Assembly: GCA_018971765.1 (NCBI GenBank)
Contig: JAGXAA010000022.1
Span: forward strand, 1-12,465
DNA length: 12,465 nucleotides
Source of the DNA: Patescibacteria group bacterium
Lineage (GTDB): Bacteria; Patescibacteriota; Minisyncoccia; Phycocordibacterales; GWA1-40-21
Direction: 5' to 3'
In this document: piece by piece, positions 6,023 through 12,465 of the stretch
Layout of the letters: each line of letters begins with the position of its first letter
Position numbering within the stretch: position 1 is the stretch's first letter
Notes under the pieces: generated by a model
Seen by the model: the letters and a program-made list of their open reading frames with translations, nothing else
Told to the model about the DNA's origin: nothing
Databases searched by the model: none
Made by a program: the position numbers and the translations under genes

Positions 6023-6046
6023 CTAAAGTCGTACTGGGTTATCAAC
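6015..6046. repeat. 9-bp inverted repeat spanning the terminase stop codon
   Basis: GTTGATAAC (6015-6023) and GTTATCAAC (6038-6046) are exact reverse complements with a 14-bp spacer. The stop codon of the large terminase (complement of 6023-6025) lies at the edge of the left arm. There is no T-run to make it a standard terminator. It could be a recombination or protein-binding site at the edge of the phage block. Confidence 0.5.
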
Positions 6047-7504
6047 AAACTCGCATTTCGGTCTATGACACTCACGAGAGAGCTGCGCAAGAAGCATAGA
6101 AAAAGCATCTACCAAATCATCGTATTTTTCCGTGCCAAATCCCAAAAGTTGAGTAATCAATTCTTCCGCTCCTTCTTTGGGAAATAAAACTGCACCGGAT
6201 TGAACAAGATAGCTCACTGCGGCTAATCTGCTGTGTTTGCCTGTGGCAGACCTGACTCCCTCTACTTTGTATCTATCATTTTTCAGAGACTCAACCATCA
6301 CTTCTTGAAAACCGTTATTTTCCATGAATATGGTATTTCGATGAGGAATGGAATTGGAAACCTTTTTAATCATCTCTAATGTTTCTTGAGCCGTCATGCG
6401 CTTATTTATGATAATAGAAAGAATATAAATCTTGAAATCTTTGTTGAATTTACCTTGCACTTGACCGCACACAATAGCGGTATAATCAGCGCTATCTTCT
6501 TTGGATATAGCCAGATCAACACTAACTCCGAAATACGAATGCTCGTTTGCTTCAGGCAAAGAATCATACGGCCTTATCCATTCTCTTTTTATTATCTGAA
6601 AATCAGAGTCAATAATTTTTAGCAAATATTCCCTGAACCATGTGACTTCATTCATAATTTTTTCTCTCTCTTTCTCAATGTCTTCCTTGGTTGGATATTT
6701 ACCAGGCCACATCGGGCTTCCTTCAAAATCCACAATTGGATACTCTCTATATGCCCACCCTGTTTTTTCAGGAGTGATTTTACTCTGTATCCTCTTAACC
6801 AGAGAATCTTCATGTAGAAGATTGCCAACCAATATTATTCTGGTGTTTTTACTGCCTGCCGGCATAACTTCGCTTGTAAACCAGTTGAACAGCTTGTTTC
6901 TGTTATCTTGATTTCTTACAGAGCTGGTATCTTCAACATCATCCAAAATAATAAGATCTGGCCTATGTTCTCCATGGCGCAATCCTCTAATATTTTGCTC
7001 GGTTGAGCTAATCATGATCTTGGCATTCAGTTTCTTGATGATTAGAGCTGTGGCTCCCCATTGATTTTTCTCTTCTTCAAAAGGCCCTAAGTCTTTTTTA
7101 AGCAAATCATTATTCTCCAGCTCACTCTTTATATTCATAAGATACTGTCTGGCCTTCTGTTCAGTTTGACCGATTATGATGATGTATTTTTTCTGTTGAA
7201 TGCCCAGAATAGCCCATAGGGGATATGCGGTGGTGATTATCGTGGACTTAGCCGAACCTCTAAAAGCGACAACTACCGCTAACTCTATCTTTATATCTTC
7301 AAGGATCTTGAATATTTCTTCTTGGAATGGTGCGGTCTGATACTCCATGTACTTGTTGAAGTAAATGGGAAAGAAATATTCAAATTTCTTAGTAGCCACA
7401 GCTTTTCTAATATTTCTATTTCTAAGGATCTTTTCGACAATAATCTTTACCCTATCAACCCTACTTCTCTTTTTCGTTATTTTTAATTGATTTAATTTTT
7501 TCAT
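6023..7504 (-). CDS. terL: Phage terminase large subunit (ATPase-nuclease packaging motor)
   Basis: This is a 493-residue protein, normal length for TerL. The ATPase domain has Walker A FRGSAKST at 81-88, an adenine/coupling-type stretch IIIIGQTEQKARQY, and Walker B LIILDDVED at 184-192 with acidic D189/E191. The nuclease domain shows the three acidic sites expected of the RNase-H-like fold: D330 in FGVSVDLAISKEDSADYTA, E395 in FMENNGFQ, and D466 in KYDDLVDAFSML. TerL cuts and pumps phage DNA into proheads. The gene overlaps the small-subunit gene by 44 bp, typical of a co-transcribed terS-terL pair. The ATG at 7504 keeps the basic N-terminus. No Shine-Dalgarno is evident. The next gene downstream is a recombinase, not a portal. 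Confidence 0.93.
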   Translation of the reverse strand: MKKLNQLKITKKRSRVDRVKIIVEKILRNRNIRKAVATKKFEYFFPIYFNKYMEYQTAPFQEEIFKILEDIKIELAVVVAFRGSAKSTIITTAYPLWAILGIQQKKYIIIIGQTEQKARQYLMNIKSELENNDLLKKDLGPFEEEKNQWGATALIIKKLNAKIMISSTEQNIRGLRHGEHRPDLIILDDVEDTSSVRNQDNRNKLFNWFTSEVMPAGSKNTRIILVGNLLHEDSLVKRIQSKITPEKTGWAYREYPIVDFEGSPMWPGKYPTKEDIEKEREKIMNEVTWFREYLLKIIDSDFQIIKREWIRPYDSLPEANEHSYFGVSVDLAISKEDSADYTAIVCGQVQGKFNKDFKIYILSIIINKRMTAQETLEMIKKVSNSIPHRNTIFMENNGFQEVMVESLKNDRYKVEGVRSATGKHSRLAAVSYLVQSGAVLFPKEGAEELITQLLGFGTEKYDDLVDAFSMLLAQLSRECHRPKCEFVDNPVRL

Positions 7505-7907
7505 AAAATTTAATCGATGATAATTTTAATGCCTCTCGTATGAGAGAATTTTGTTCTGCTGTTAATGGTTCATCTTTTGCGTTTACTGATCCGGACAATT
7601 CAAGTTTGTTGCTGTATCGAGGATTATGTGTTGTGAGAAGTAGCCGGATTGCCTCGAACTTCTTTTCGCCGATAAGTGAGAAAAGCTGGTTTTCGGCAAC
7701 ATCAACCATAAAAGCTCTCCCTTCGGTAAGCGCTTCATCGACTTTTTTCTCAAAGCTTTTGCTTATTTTGATCCAGCGATATACGCTTGCCCGAGAGACA
7801 GCAACTTTTTGGCAAGCAGTCTCAATTGTTGGGGTGCGTTTCAATTGACCCAGGAAGGCTTCCTTGAGCTTATTCTGACGAATTTTTATTGTATCTTTTC
7901 TACTCAT
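7461..7907 (-). CDS. terS: Phage terminase small subunit (DNA-recognition)
   Basis: This is a 148-residue protein. The N-terminal half carries a helix-turn-helix: TIETACQKVAVSRASVYRW at residues 27-45, like the HTH of many phage small terminases that read the packaging site. A helical oligomerisation-type region follows (KKVDEALTEGRAFMVDVAENQLF), then a stretch FEAIRLLLTTHNPRYSNKLE. That LLxxxxPxxY-like ending before the tail is common in this family. The C-terminus is lysine-rich. It lies directly upstream of and overlaps the terL gene. It also overlaps the preceding methyltransferase stop by 8 bp, so the block is translated as one operon. Confidence 0.82.
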   Translation of the reverse strand: MSRKDTIKIRQNKLKEAFLGQLKRTPTIETACQKVAVSRASVYRWIKISKSFEKKVDEALTEGRAFMVDVAENQLFSLIGEKKFEAIRLLLTTHNPRYSNKLELSGSVNAKDEPLTAEQNSLIREALKLSSIKFYEKIKSIKNNEKEK

Positions 7908-8661
7908 ATTTTTGTGCGGTTAAGCCAGTAAGTTTTTGGAATCTGTCGATAACAGTCTGACAGTATTCTGGATCAAGCTCGACACCAATACATACTCGCT
8001 TGGTCTGCTCACAGGCCAGTAATGTAGTGCCTGATCCAAGAAATCCATCGAAGACTATGTCACCGATACTGGTGCTATTAAGGATGATCCTCCGAATGAG
8101 GTCGAGAGGTTTGGTCGTCGGATGAAACGGGCTCTTGTTTGGTTTCGGACATACCAAGACACTTTTATCTTTTGATTTCAAGAATTCATGCGCTCCGTAC
8201 CACGCATATGCAATCAATTCATGCTGAGGAGCGTAGTCCATTCGCCCTATAACAGCGTGAGTTTTAACCCAGATGAGCAGTTGCCCAAATTTGAGACCTG
8301 CCTCAATTATTCCCTCACGCAATGCGAATACCATCTTGTCAGAGTTGAAAATATAGAAAGAATTTTTCCTCACGAGGTGAGGCCTCACTGCTTCAATCCA
8401 ATCTCGTGTGAATTTCCTATATTCCTCGTCTGTTTGGAGGTGGTCATTTGCGATCACTTTATTTTTTAAAAGTGTTTGAAAGTTTTCTTTGCTTTCGGTT
8501 ACTGCTACGCCGTAAGGGGGATCAATAATTACTGTTTTGATTTTGTGTTTACCAATAAGTTCGGCAACCATATCTTTGTTGCGAGAATCCGCACACAGAA
8601 GCAAGTGGCTACCGAGACGAAATGAATCGCCGTATTTAATTGAGTTTAGTGATTTTTTCAT
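7900..8661 (-). CDS. DNA methyltransferase, beta-class (DPPY type)
   Basis: This is a 253-residue protein. Catalytic motif IV is DPPY at residues 47-50 (VIIDPPYGV). The SAM-binding motif I lies later, FDGFLGSGTT at 204-213, and HPTTKP is at 180-185. The order IV before I marks the beta group of N6-adenine/N4-cytosine methyltransferases. Residues 60-175 between them would hold the target-recognition part. The N-terminal lead-in (GDSFRLGSHLLLCADS) and the C-terminal segment (ACEQTKRVCIGVELDPEYCQ) resemble those of the upstream methyltransferase, so the two look like diverged paralogues. It overlaps both neighbours. No cognate restriction enzyme is adjacent, suggesting a phage-borne methylase, perhaps anti-restriction; that role is inference. 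Confidence 0.9.
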   Translation of the reverse strand: MKKSLNSIKYGDSFRLGSHLLLCADSRNKDMVAELIGKHKIKTVIIDPPYGVAVTESKENFQTLLKNKVIANDHLQTDEEYRKFTRDWIEAVRPHLVRKNSFYIFNSDKMVFALREGIIEAGLKFGQLLIWVKTHAVIGRMDYAPQHELIAYAWYGAHEFLKSKDKSVLVCPKPNKSPFHPTTKPLDLIRRIILNSTSIGDIVFDGFLGSGTTLLACEQTKRVCIGVELDPEYCQTVIDRFQKLTGLTAQKYE

Positions 8662-9916
8662 ATGAGTTGAGTTTCTTATAACGATTTATAATGACTTCGC
8701 AAAACAATGGCTCCATCTCGCAGATATACGCTGTTCTTTTGATTTGTTCGCACGCCGAAAGGATGCTTCCTGATCCTGCGGTGAGGTCGAGCACAATATC
8801 TCCGGGACGAGTGCATCGCCTGAGAGATTTTTCGTGAAGTGTCGGATTTTTCTGAGTGGGGTGCAAATATTCTGATCCTGGCAATCTCTTTACAAGCCAG
8901 ATGTTGAAGAGATCGAGGATATCTTCAGTCAGTCGGTTGCCTGTAGTAACTTCCTTGTTCTGTATCTCGTTCAGATTTTTGATTTTGTCATTGAGCCACG
9001 GCTTCCCAATGGTTCCGTACACGCAGAATTCCGTCACCTTATTGAAGGCAATCTTTGATGTAGGCGATGCGTTATCCTTTACCCAGATACAAAGTCGTTT
9101 TGAATCAATGCCAAGCTCTCGGTACAGTTTTTGAAAGAGCCAGACATATCGCTCGTCGCACCAAAACATTATGTGAGCATCAGTCTTCGCTACCGATAGA
9201 GCATTCCGCATCACAGATTTTACGAATTTTTCATAGTCCTCGTCTGATTTACTATCATTTGTTGTACCGCCGTATGAACCTTTGTTGCCGACACCTTTGT
9301 CATATGACAATCCTATATTGAAGGGTAAATCATCGTTGACGAGATCGACTTTAACGCCATTCATAAGTTTTTGAACGCTTTCCGGTTTGGTTGCGTCAGC
9401 GCAAAGCAATCGATGCCTACCGAGAGCGAAGTAGTCTCCGAGCTTGATATCAGTGTTTTTGGCTCGTTCAACTTCTTTTTCTTCGTTGAATTCGTCATCG
9501 GTGATCTCAAGGTTATCGTCGAAGATATTCCCGAGATCAAACGAGTCAAATCCTGCGGTCAGAAGTTCGCAAATATCAAATTCTTCGGCAAGTTTTTGCC
9601 AATCCCAATCAGCACCGCTACGATTTGAAGTCAGGAGATAGTCCTTGAATTCTTTCTCGGTAAGAGTTCTATTTGGGACACGAATTTCAATTTCTTCCTC
9701 ATCTCTACCAAGAAGAGAAAGAGCCAAAACACGCTGATTGCCTGCGACCAAAGTTCCATCTGTGTTGATACAAGGCAATTCCACTACATTGAATTTCTTT
9801 AAACTTCGTTTTAATCCCTCAAGTTGAACAGGACTAAGCACTCTGGGATTCTTCTTATACTGAATTAGATCTTTTACTTTACGGCATTCAGTGCGCCATT
9901 TTAATTTCTTTAACAT
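8636..9916 (-). CDS. ParB-like domain fused to beta-class DNA methyltransferase
   Basis: This is a 426-residue protein in two parts. Residues 1-100 form a ParB/Srx-like domain: KVKDLIQYKKNPRVLSPVQL, then GTLVAGNQRVLALSLLG with the G-x-x-R motif at 59-62. Residues 155-415 are a methyltransferase in beta order: motif IV DDLPFN at 195-200, HPTQK at 352-356, and motif I LDLTAGSGS at 376-384. The ParB-methylase fusion is common in phages and other mobile elements, often just upstream of terS/terL as here. Motif IV is non-canonical (DLPF instead of DPPY/DPPF), so activity should not be assumed. The first gene of the leftward operon, it overlaps the next methyltransferase by 26 bp. No Shine-Dalgarno is seen before the ATG. 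Confidence 0.9.
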   Translation of the reverse strand: MLKKLKWRTECRKVKDLIQYKKNPRVLSPVQLEGLKRSLKKFNVVELPCINTDGTLVAGNQRVLALSLLGRDEEEIEIRVPNRTLTEKEFKDYLLTSNRSGADWDWQKLAEEFDICELLTAGFDSFDLGNIFDDNLEITDDEFNEEKEVERAKNTDIKLGDYFALGRHRLLCADATKPESVQKLMNGVKVDLVNDDLPFNIGLSYDKGVGNKGSYGGTTNDSKSDEDYEKFVKSVMRNALSVAKTDAHIMFWCDERYVWLFQKLYRELGIDSKRLCIWVKDNASPTSKIAFNKVTEFCVYGTIGKPWLNDKIKNLNEIQNKEVTTGNRLTEDILDLFNIWLVKRLPGSEYLHPTQKNPTLHEKSLRRCTRPGDIVLDLTAGSGSILSACEQIKRTAYICEMEPLFCEVIINRYKKLNSYEKITKLN

Positions 9917-9983
9917 ATAACTAAAATATTAATCAATAAATTAGTTCTTTCACTAGATTTTGATTTTTATTAGCCAATAAAAA

Positions 9984-10099
9984 ATCGCAATCAAGAATTA
10001 ACAAACAAATAAATGTTTATTAAGCCTCGATTGCGATCTGATATAAATTACTTCGTGGTCAGGGACCCCATAAATTATAAGTTGGATTGCGCAACCCAA
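9984..10099. repeat. Cluster of GATTGCG heptamers and palindromes
   Basis: ATCGCAATC (9984-9992) and GATTGCGAT (10029-10037) are exact reverse complements. A third GATTGCG lies at 10085-10091 within an imperfect 18-bp palindrome TTGGATTGCGCAACCCAA (10082-10099, one mismatched pair). The cluster sits 70-180 bp upstream of the leftward methyltransferase operon. It could be operator sites or an RNA hairpin; the function is unknown. Confidence 0.45.
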
Positions 10100-10154
10100 T
10101 CGATAACCCCTCTAAAAACTTTATTGGCCAAAGAACCTTTTTATTAGGACTATC

Positions 10155-10172
10155 TGCTCTTAGAAAAGAGCA
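10155..10172 (+). terminator. Hairpin followed by T-rich stretch
   Basis: TGCTCTT-agaa-AAGAGCA is a perfect 7-bp stem with a four-base loop. It is followed by AGGTTGTTTTCTTTT, so a rightward terminator is possible, although no gene is seen to end before it. It could close a small RNA lying around 10040-10180. The stem is A/T-rich and the T-run does not begin directly at it, so the call is weak. Confidence 0.3.
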
Positions 10173-10257
10173 AGGTTGTTTTCTTTTGATTATGGAAGAA
10201 CTTGTGAGAGTATATCACACCTCAAAAAATTAACGCAAGAGACTCAAAAATAAAGTG

Positions 10258-10299
10258 TTGATAATTAAACTTCGCAAAACCCCTATACTAAGCTAGTAT
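10258..10299 (+). promoter_or_regulatory. Possible promoter/operator for the nuclease gene leader
   Basis: TTGATA (10258-10263) and TATACT (10284-10289) resemble -35 and -10 boxes, but the 20-bp spacing is longer than usual. The -10-like box lies within the dyad ATACTA-agc-TAGTAT (10285-10299), which would suit a repressor site. If used, the transcript would carry a leader of about 230 bases including the structure at 10392-10522. A second -35-like TTGACA at 10334-10339 has no good partner. Confidence 0.25.
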
Positions 10300-10391
10300 G
10301 ATGGCAACGCATCAGTCTTTGCGTTAAAATAGATTGACAAATTAATAGAAGACCTAACCCTCTGAGAAACCCTCAAAGATATGGTCAAAAT

Positions 10392-10522
10392 CCCACCACA
10401 GGTGTAAAAACCTCCTAGTCAGGAGTACCTGTGGTGGGTCCTATCGGGAAACCGGTAGTGGGTAGCTAAGCTACCGCCTGGCTAGGAGATTTTTGCATTC
10501 TTGCCAGTAAAAACCCACCACA
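10392..10522 (+). promoter_or_regulatory. Candidate bistable structured leader upstream of nuclease gene
   Basis: Two incompatible folds are visible. Fold 1: CCCACCACAGGT (10392-10403) pairs exactly with ACCTGTGGTGGG (10427-10438), enclosing CTCCT-agtc-AGGAG. Fold 2: an 18-nt arm at 10406-10423 pairs with 10477-10494 (one mismatch, one G-U) and is followed by a T-run. Fold 2 encloses CTATCGG-GAAA-CCGGTAG (10441-10458, GNRA-type loop, one G-U) and GGTAGC-taa-GCTACC (10461-10475), a neat three-way junction. In fold 2 the strand TGTGGTGGGT (10430-10439) stays free and could pair with ACCCACCACA (10513-10522), which covers the region just before the ATG at 10525. This suggests a transcription or translation switch. 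It fits no riboswitch class I know, and no ligand is inferred. Confidence 0.5.
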
Positions 10523-10524
10523 AT

Positions 10525-11634
10525 ATGGCAATCATCATTTCAACCAACGGCAAAAAGACCGTGAAGGTAGATAAGTCTGCTTTTGATAAGGAAGATCATC
10601 TGCAAAAATACATATACGAAAATCCCGAGAGTATTCCTTTGTATGAGATCAAGGAGGACATCCGTCTTCTGATTCTCGCGCGAGAGTTTCCAACCAATAG
10701 CGGTCCAATCGACGCAATCGGCATCGATCAATACGGGGAGCTATACATTGTGGAGACTAAACTTTATAGAAATCCGGATAAACGCATTGTTATCTCGCAA
10801 GCTCTGGATTATGATGCGGTACTTTGGAAACATTCAAAAGATTTCAATGAATTCTTGGGCGTACTTGACCAACACACCCAACAAGTGTTTGGTTTACGGA
10901 CAACTGAAAAAATAAAGAATTTCTTTGGATTATCTGATGAAGAAGTAACTGCTACCATAGATAAGGCAAGAAATAATTTAAACAATGGAATTTTTCATTT
11001 TGTTGTTTTAATGGACAAGTTAGATGATCGACTCAAAGACCTTATTCTTTATGTGAATCAGAACAGTCAATTTGATATCTATGCCGTTGAGCTTGAATAC
11101 TACAAACATGAAAAGCATGAGATTATTATTCCTAAGATTTTTGGAGCTGAAGTAAAGAAAGACTTAGGAACCAAGAGTTTAAATAAAAAATATTGGGATT
11201 GGAATTCATTCAAACAGCGTCTTAGTGAATTTGGAAAAGAAGAAGTATTGGTCGCAGAACAAATCCTCAATTGGGCTAATAAAAATAATATCGAAGTTGA
11301 TTGGAGCACCAGTCAGCGTGGAGGTTTCTTCCTTTGTTTCTACACTAAAAATGACAAAGGGTTTTACCCATTCTCTGTTAGTGGAGATGCAAGACTTGGA
11401 TGGAACGCTCCCCATCAAGGAAACAAGTCTCCCTCGCCATTTGATAAATTAGAAAATCGGGCAGAAATATTGAAACGCTTAAGTTCTATCGAGGGTGCGA
11501 TTGTGGATTTAAACAATGTCGATGGATTTAATGGATTGAAGTTGCCACTTCGTGTTCTTGCGGATGAGAACGCTCGTCTTAAATTCTTTTCAGTTTGTTC
11601 ATGGATCAAAGAAACATTAGAAGTCGAGAAGTAG
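10525..11634 (+). CDS. PDDEXK-type nuclease-like protein (DUF91/NucS-like fold)
   Basis: This is a 369-residue protein from ATG 10525. The N-terminal domain shows a PDDEXK pattern: E23 in FDKEDHLQKYI, D63 in GPIDAIGIDQ, E77-x-K79 in LYIVETKL, and Q92-x3-Y96 in ISQALDYDAVL. These are the expected metal-binding and helix residues of RecB/NucS-like nucleases. A linker with a helical stretch (about 105-180) leads to a C-terminal domain (about 223-369) starting KYWDWNSFKQRLSE and ending FFSVCSWIKETLE. I recall that arrangement from other uncharacterised nuclease-linked proteins, but its function is unknown to me. An in-frame TTG at 10501 could extend it by 8 codons. I prefer the ATG because the domain begins there and the TTG lacks a ribosome-binding site. 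Likely a defence or DNA-repair nuclease; the substrate is unknown. Confidence 0.75.
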   Translation: MAIIISTNGKKTVKVDKSAFDKEDHLQKYIYENPESIPLYEIKEDIRLLILAREFPTNSGPIDAIGIDQYGELYIVETKLYRNPDKRIVISQALDYDAVLWKHSKDFNEFLGVLDQHTQQVFGLRTTEKIKNFFGLSDEEVTATIDKARNNLNNGIFHFVVLMDKLDDRLKDLILYVNQNSQFDIYAVELEYYKHEKHEIIIPKIFGAEVKKDLGTKSLNKKYWDWNSFKQRLSEFGKEEVLVAEQILNWANKNNIEVDWSTSQRGGFFLCFYTKNDKGFYPFSVSGDARLGWNAPHQGNKSPSPFDKLENRAEILKRLSSIEGAIVDLNNVDGFNGLKLPLRVLADENARLKFFSVCSWIKETLEVEK

Positions 11635-11647
11635 GAATCAAAACATA

Positions 11648-11947
11648 ATGACAAAGGACGAAATTAGACTTAAAAAATTTATTGAAAGTAATAGTTGGAT
11701 TTTTGCTAAAACATACGCCAAGACAGCCCCACACGAATATTTGGTTTATGACAAATTAGATGAAGAAATGCAAAAAGAATATGACTGGTTTATAAAACAA
11801 ATTGAAGAAAAAGGCGTGGATGAAAAATTTTATCAAACTACTTTTAGATACCTTTACTTTGATGGCATGAAGTATTGGATTCATGGCTCGGAAGAAAATG
11901 ACAAAGGTATACTTAACAGAGATCCGGCGGGAAATAAATATGAATAG
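11648..11947 (+). CDS. Conserved small protein of unknown function
   Basis: This is a 99-residue protein starting 13 bp after the nuclease gene on the same strand, so probably co-transcribed. The pattern FIESNSWIFAKTYAKTAPHEYLV, later a Phe/Tyr-rich TFRYLYFDGMKYWIHG and a closing ILNRDP, matches a type of small conserved protein I recall as uncharacterised: the HEY motif followed by a KYW motif and a C-terminal NR. It has no signal peptide or membrane segment, and I know of no catalytic role. It ends 15 bp before the stop of the convergent helicase gene, with no obvious terminator between them. Confidence 0.7.
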   Translation: MTKDEIRLKKFIESNSWIFAKTYAKTAPHEYLVYDKLDEEMQKEYDWFIKQIEEKGVDEKFYQTTFRYLYFDGMKYWIHGSEENDKGILNRDPAGNKYE

Positions 11948-11962
11948 AAAATAAGGTAAAAG

Positions 11963-12465
11963 TTAAGCAAATTTTATCTGCGCTTTCAATTTCTTGTAAT
12001 GCCTTTCGCGCTGTTTAAACTGCTTATCCAGGAACGGTATTTGTGAATCTCGATAATCAACGATAGTTTTTTGCTCTCCGATATCGCGAAGCCGACCCAT
12101 ATACTGAACGAGCTTGCCTTCGAACGAAAAAGGAAATGCCAATATCAGACAAGAAATTCCTCGAATATCTATACCTTCGCCAAAGAATTGACCGGTAGAA
12201 AGAATGACACGATAATGTCCTGACTCAATTTGTTTTAGCTTGGATTTTCTTTTCGGTGCTGAATCGTCCCCAGAAATAACGATGGTCTCGCACTTACCCT
12301 TAAGGTACATTGCTAGAATTTCCAGATGTTCTTTTCTTTCACTTAACACCAGCAGTCTTTTGCCATCGCCAACATTCTTCAAAATGTCTTCAATGATCAT
12401 CTGGTTTCGGGCAGTATCAAAACATACGACCTTGGCCAAAAGTTGAAAATTGTCAGTTGTAAATT
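11963..12465 (-). CDS. SF2 DEAD/DEAH-type helicase, C-terminal part (5' end outside window)
   Basis: The frame is open from the TAA at 11963-11965 to the right edge, so the true start lies beyond the window. A start at the in-frame TTG near 12439 would be misleading, because the reading (FTTDNFQLLAKVV...) continues upstream. About 167 residues of the second RecA-like domain are visible: RLLVLSERKEHLEIL (motif IV region), ILSTGQFFGEGIDIRG (motif V), and LVQYMGRLRD (motif VI with Gln and the arginine finger region), then YDYRD-like VDYRDSQIP. The sequence recalls helicases of restriction-like conflict systems (for example TOTE-type), where a helicase is joined to nuclease or primase modules. 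The N-terminal domains that would decide are not visible. Confidence 0.82.
   Translation of the reverse strand, partial: FTTDNFQLLAKVVCFDTARNQMIIEDILKNVGDGKRLLVLSERKEHLEILAMYLKGKCETIVISGDDSAPKRKSKLKQIESGHYRVILSTGQFFGEGIDIRGISCLILAFPFSFEGKLVQYMGRLRDIGEQKTIVDYRDSQIPFLDKQFKQRERHYKKLKAQIKFA

Larger units (their letters stand above)
9917..10524. other. Divergent intergenic region with several palindromes, no gene seen
   Basis: This 608-bp gap separates the leftward methyltransferase/terminase operon from the rightward nuclease gene. The left 80 bp are AT-rich and probably hold the leftward promoter, though no clear -35/-10 is seen. Next come three copies of a GATTGCG heptamer, a hairpin at 10155-10172, a dyad at 10285-10299, a small hairpin AACGCA/TGCGTT (10306-10311 with 10320-10325), and the complex leader 10392-10522. 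No open frame longer than a dozen codons with a plausible start was found. A noncoding RNA is possible. Confidence 0.6.

Noticed and set aside
10192..10233. 13-codon open frame in the leader that might be a leader peptide
   Set aside because: There is no ribosome-binding site, no run of a regulatory amino acid, and it is far from the hairpins.
10392..10522. CRISPR-like array, because CCCACCACA occurs three times
   Set aside because: The copies are in mixed orientation with unequal spacing, and the stems they form explain them better.

Overview
The window looks like an accessory, mobile region of a bacterial genome. The best guess for the host is a Patescibacteria/CPR-type lineage or an environmental relative. 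This rests on short AT-rich genes with poor Shine-Dalgarno signals, large serine recombinases, and GC-rich palindrome islands between genes. It is inference: there is no rRNA, tRNA or ribosomal protein here to confirm it. TGA ends at least two well-supported genes (at 416 and 4629), so the code-25 (TGA = Gly) groups are unlikely.

Left part (1-4629). The window opens inside the 3' end of a serine recombinase (+). Directly after its stop lies a 210-bp GC-rich repeat (418-627). An imperfect inverted copy lies at 3681-3874. Between the copies sits a tight three-gene operon (699-3447): a small Xre repressor with a perfect palindromic operator in front, a two-helix membrane protein of unknown function, and an AbiEii/AbiGii-type nucleotidyltransferase with a C-terminal zinc-finger-like tail. 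A Rho-independent terminator closes it. Beyond the right repeat is an AbiU2/HEPN-like gene (3982-4629). Both modules look like abortive-infection or toxin-type defence cargo.

Middle (4632-6046). A complete serine recombinase (-) converges on the AbiU2-like gene with only 2 bp between the stops. The defence cargo is therefore bracketed by two recombinases pointing at each other. The short gap behind the recombinase start carries direct and inverted repeats, one of which covers the stop codon of the terminase gene.

Right-middle (6023-9916, all minus strand). This is a phage packaging block transcribed leftward with overlapping genes: ParB-like/DNA methyltransferase, second DNA methyltransferase, terminase small subunit, terminase large subunit. 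No portal or capsid gene follows the large terminase; the recombinase lies there instead. This suggests a prophage remnant or an insertion into a late operon.

Right (9917-12465). A 608-bp gap separates the methyltransferase operon from a rightward PDDEXK-type nuclease gene. It holds several palindromes and, just before the nuclease start, an elaborate leader that can form either a strong local hairpin or a long-range stem closing two further hairpins. A third copy of the leader's CCCACCACA motif lies on the ribosome-binding region. A 99-aa conserved small protein follows. The C-terminal half of an SF2 helicase (-) enters from the right edge.

The strongest candidates for something undescribed are the repeat-bracketed Xre/membrane/AbiEii cassette and the bistable leader upstream of the nuclease gene.
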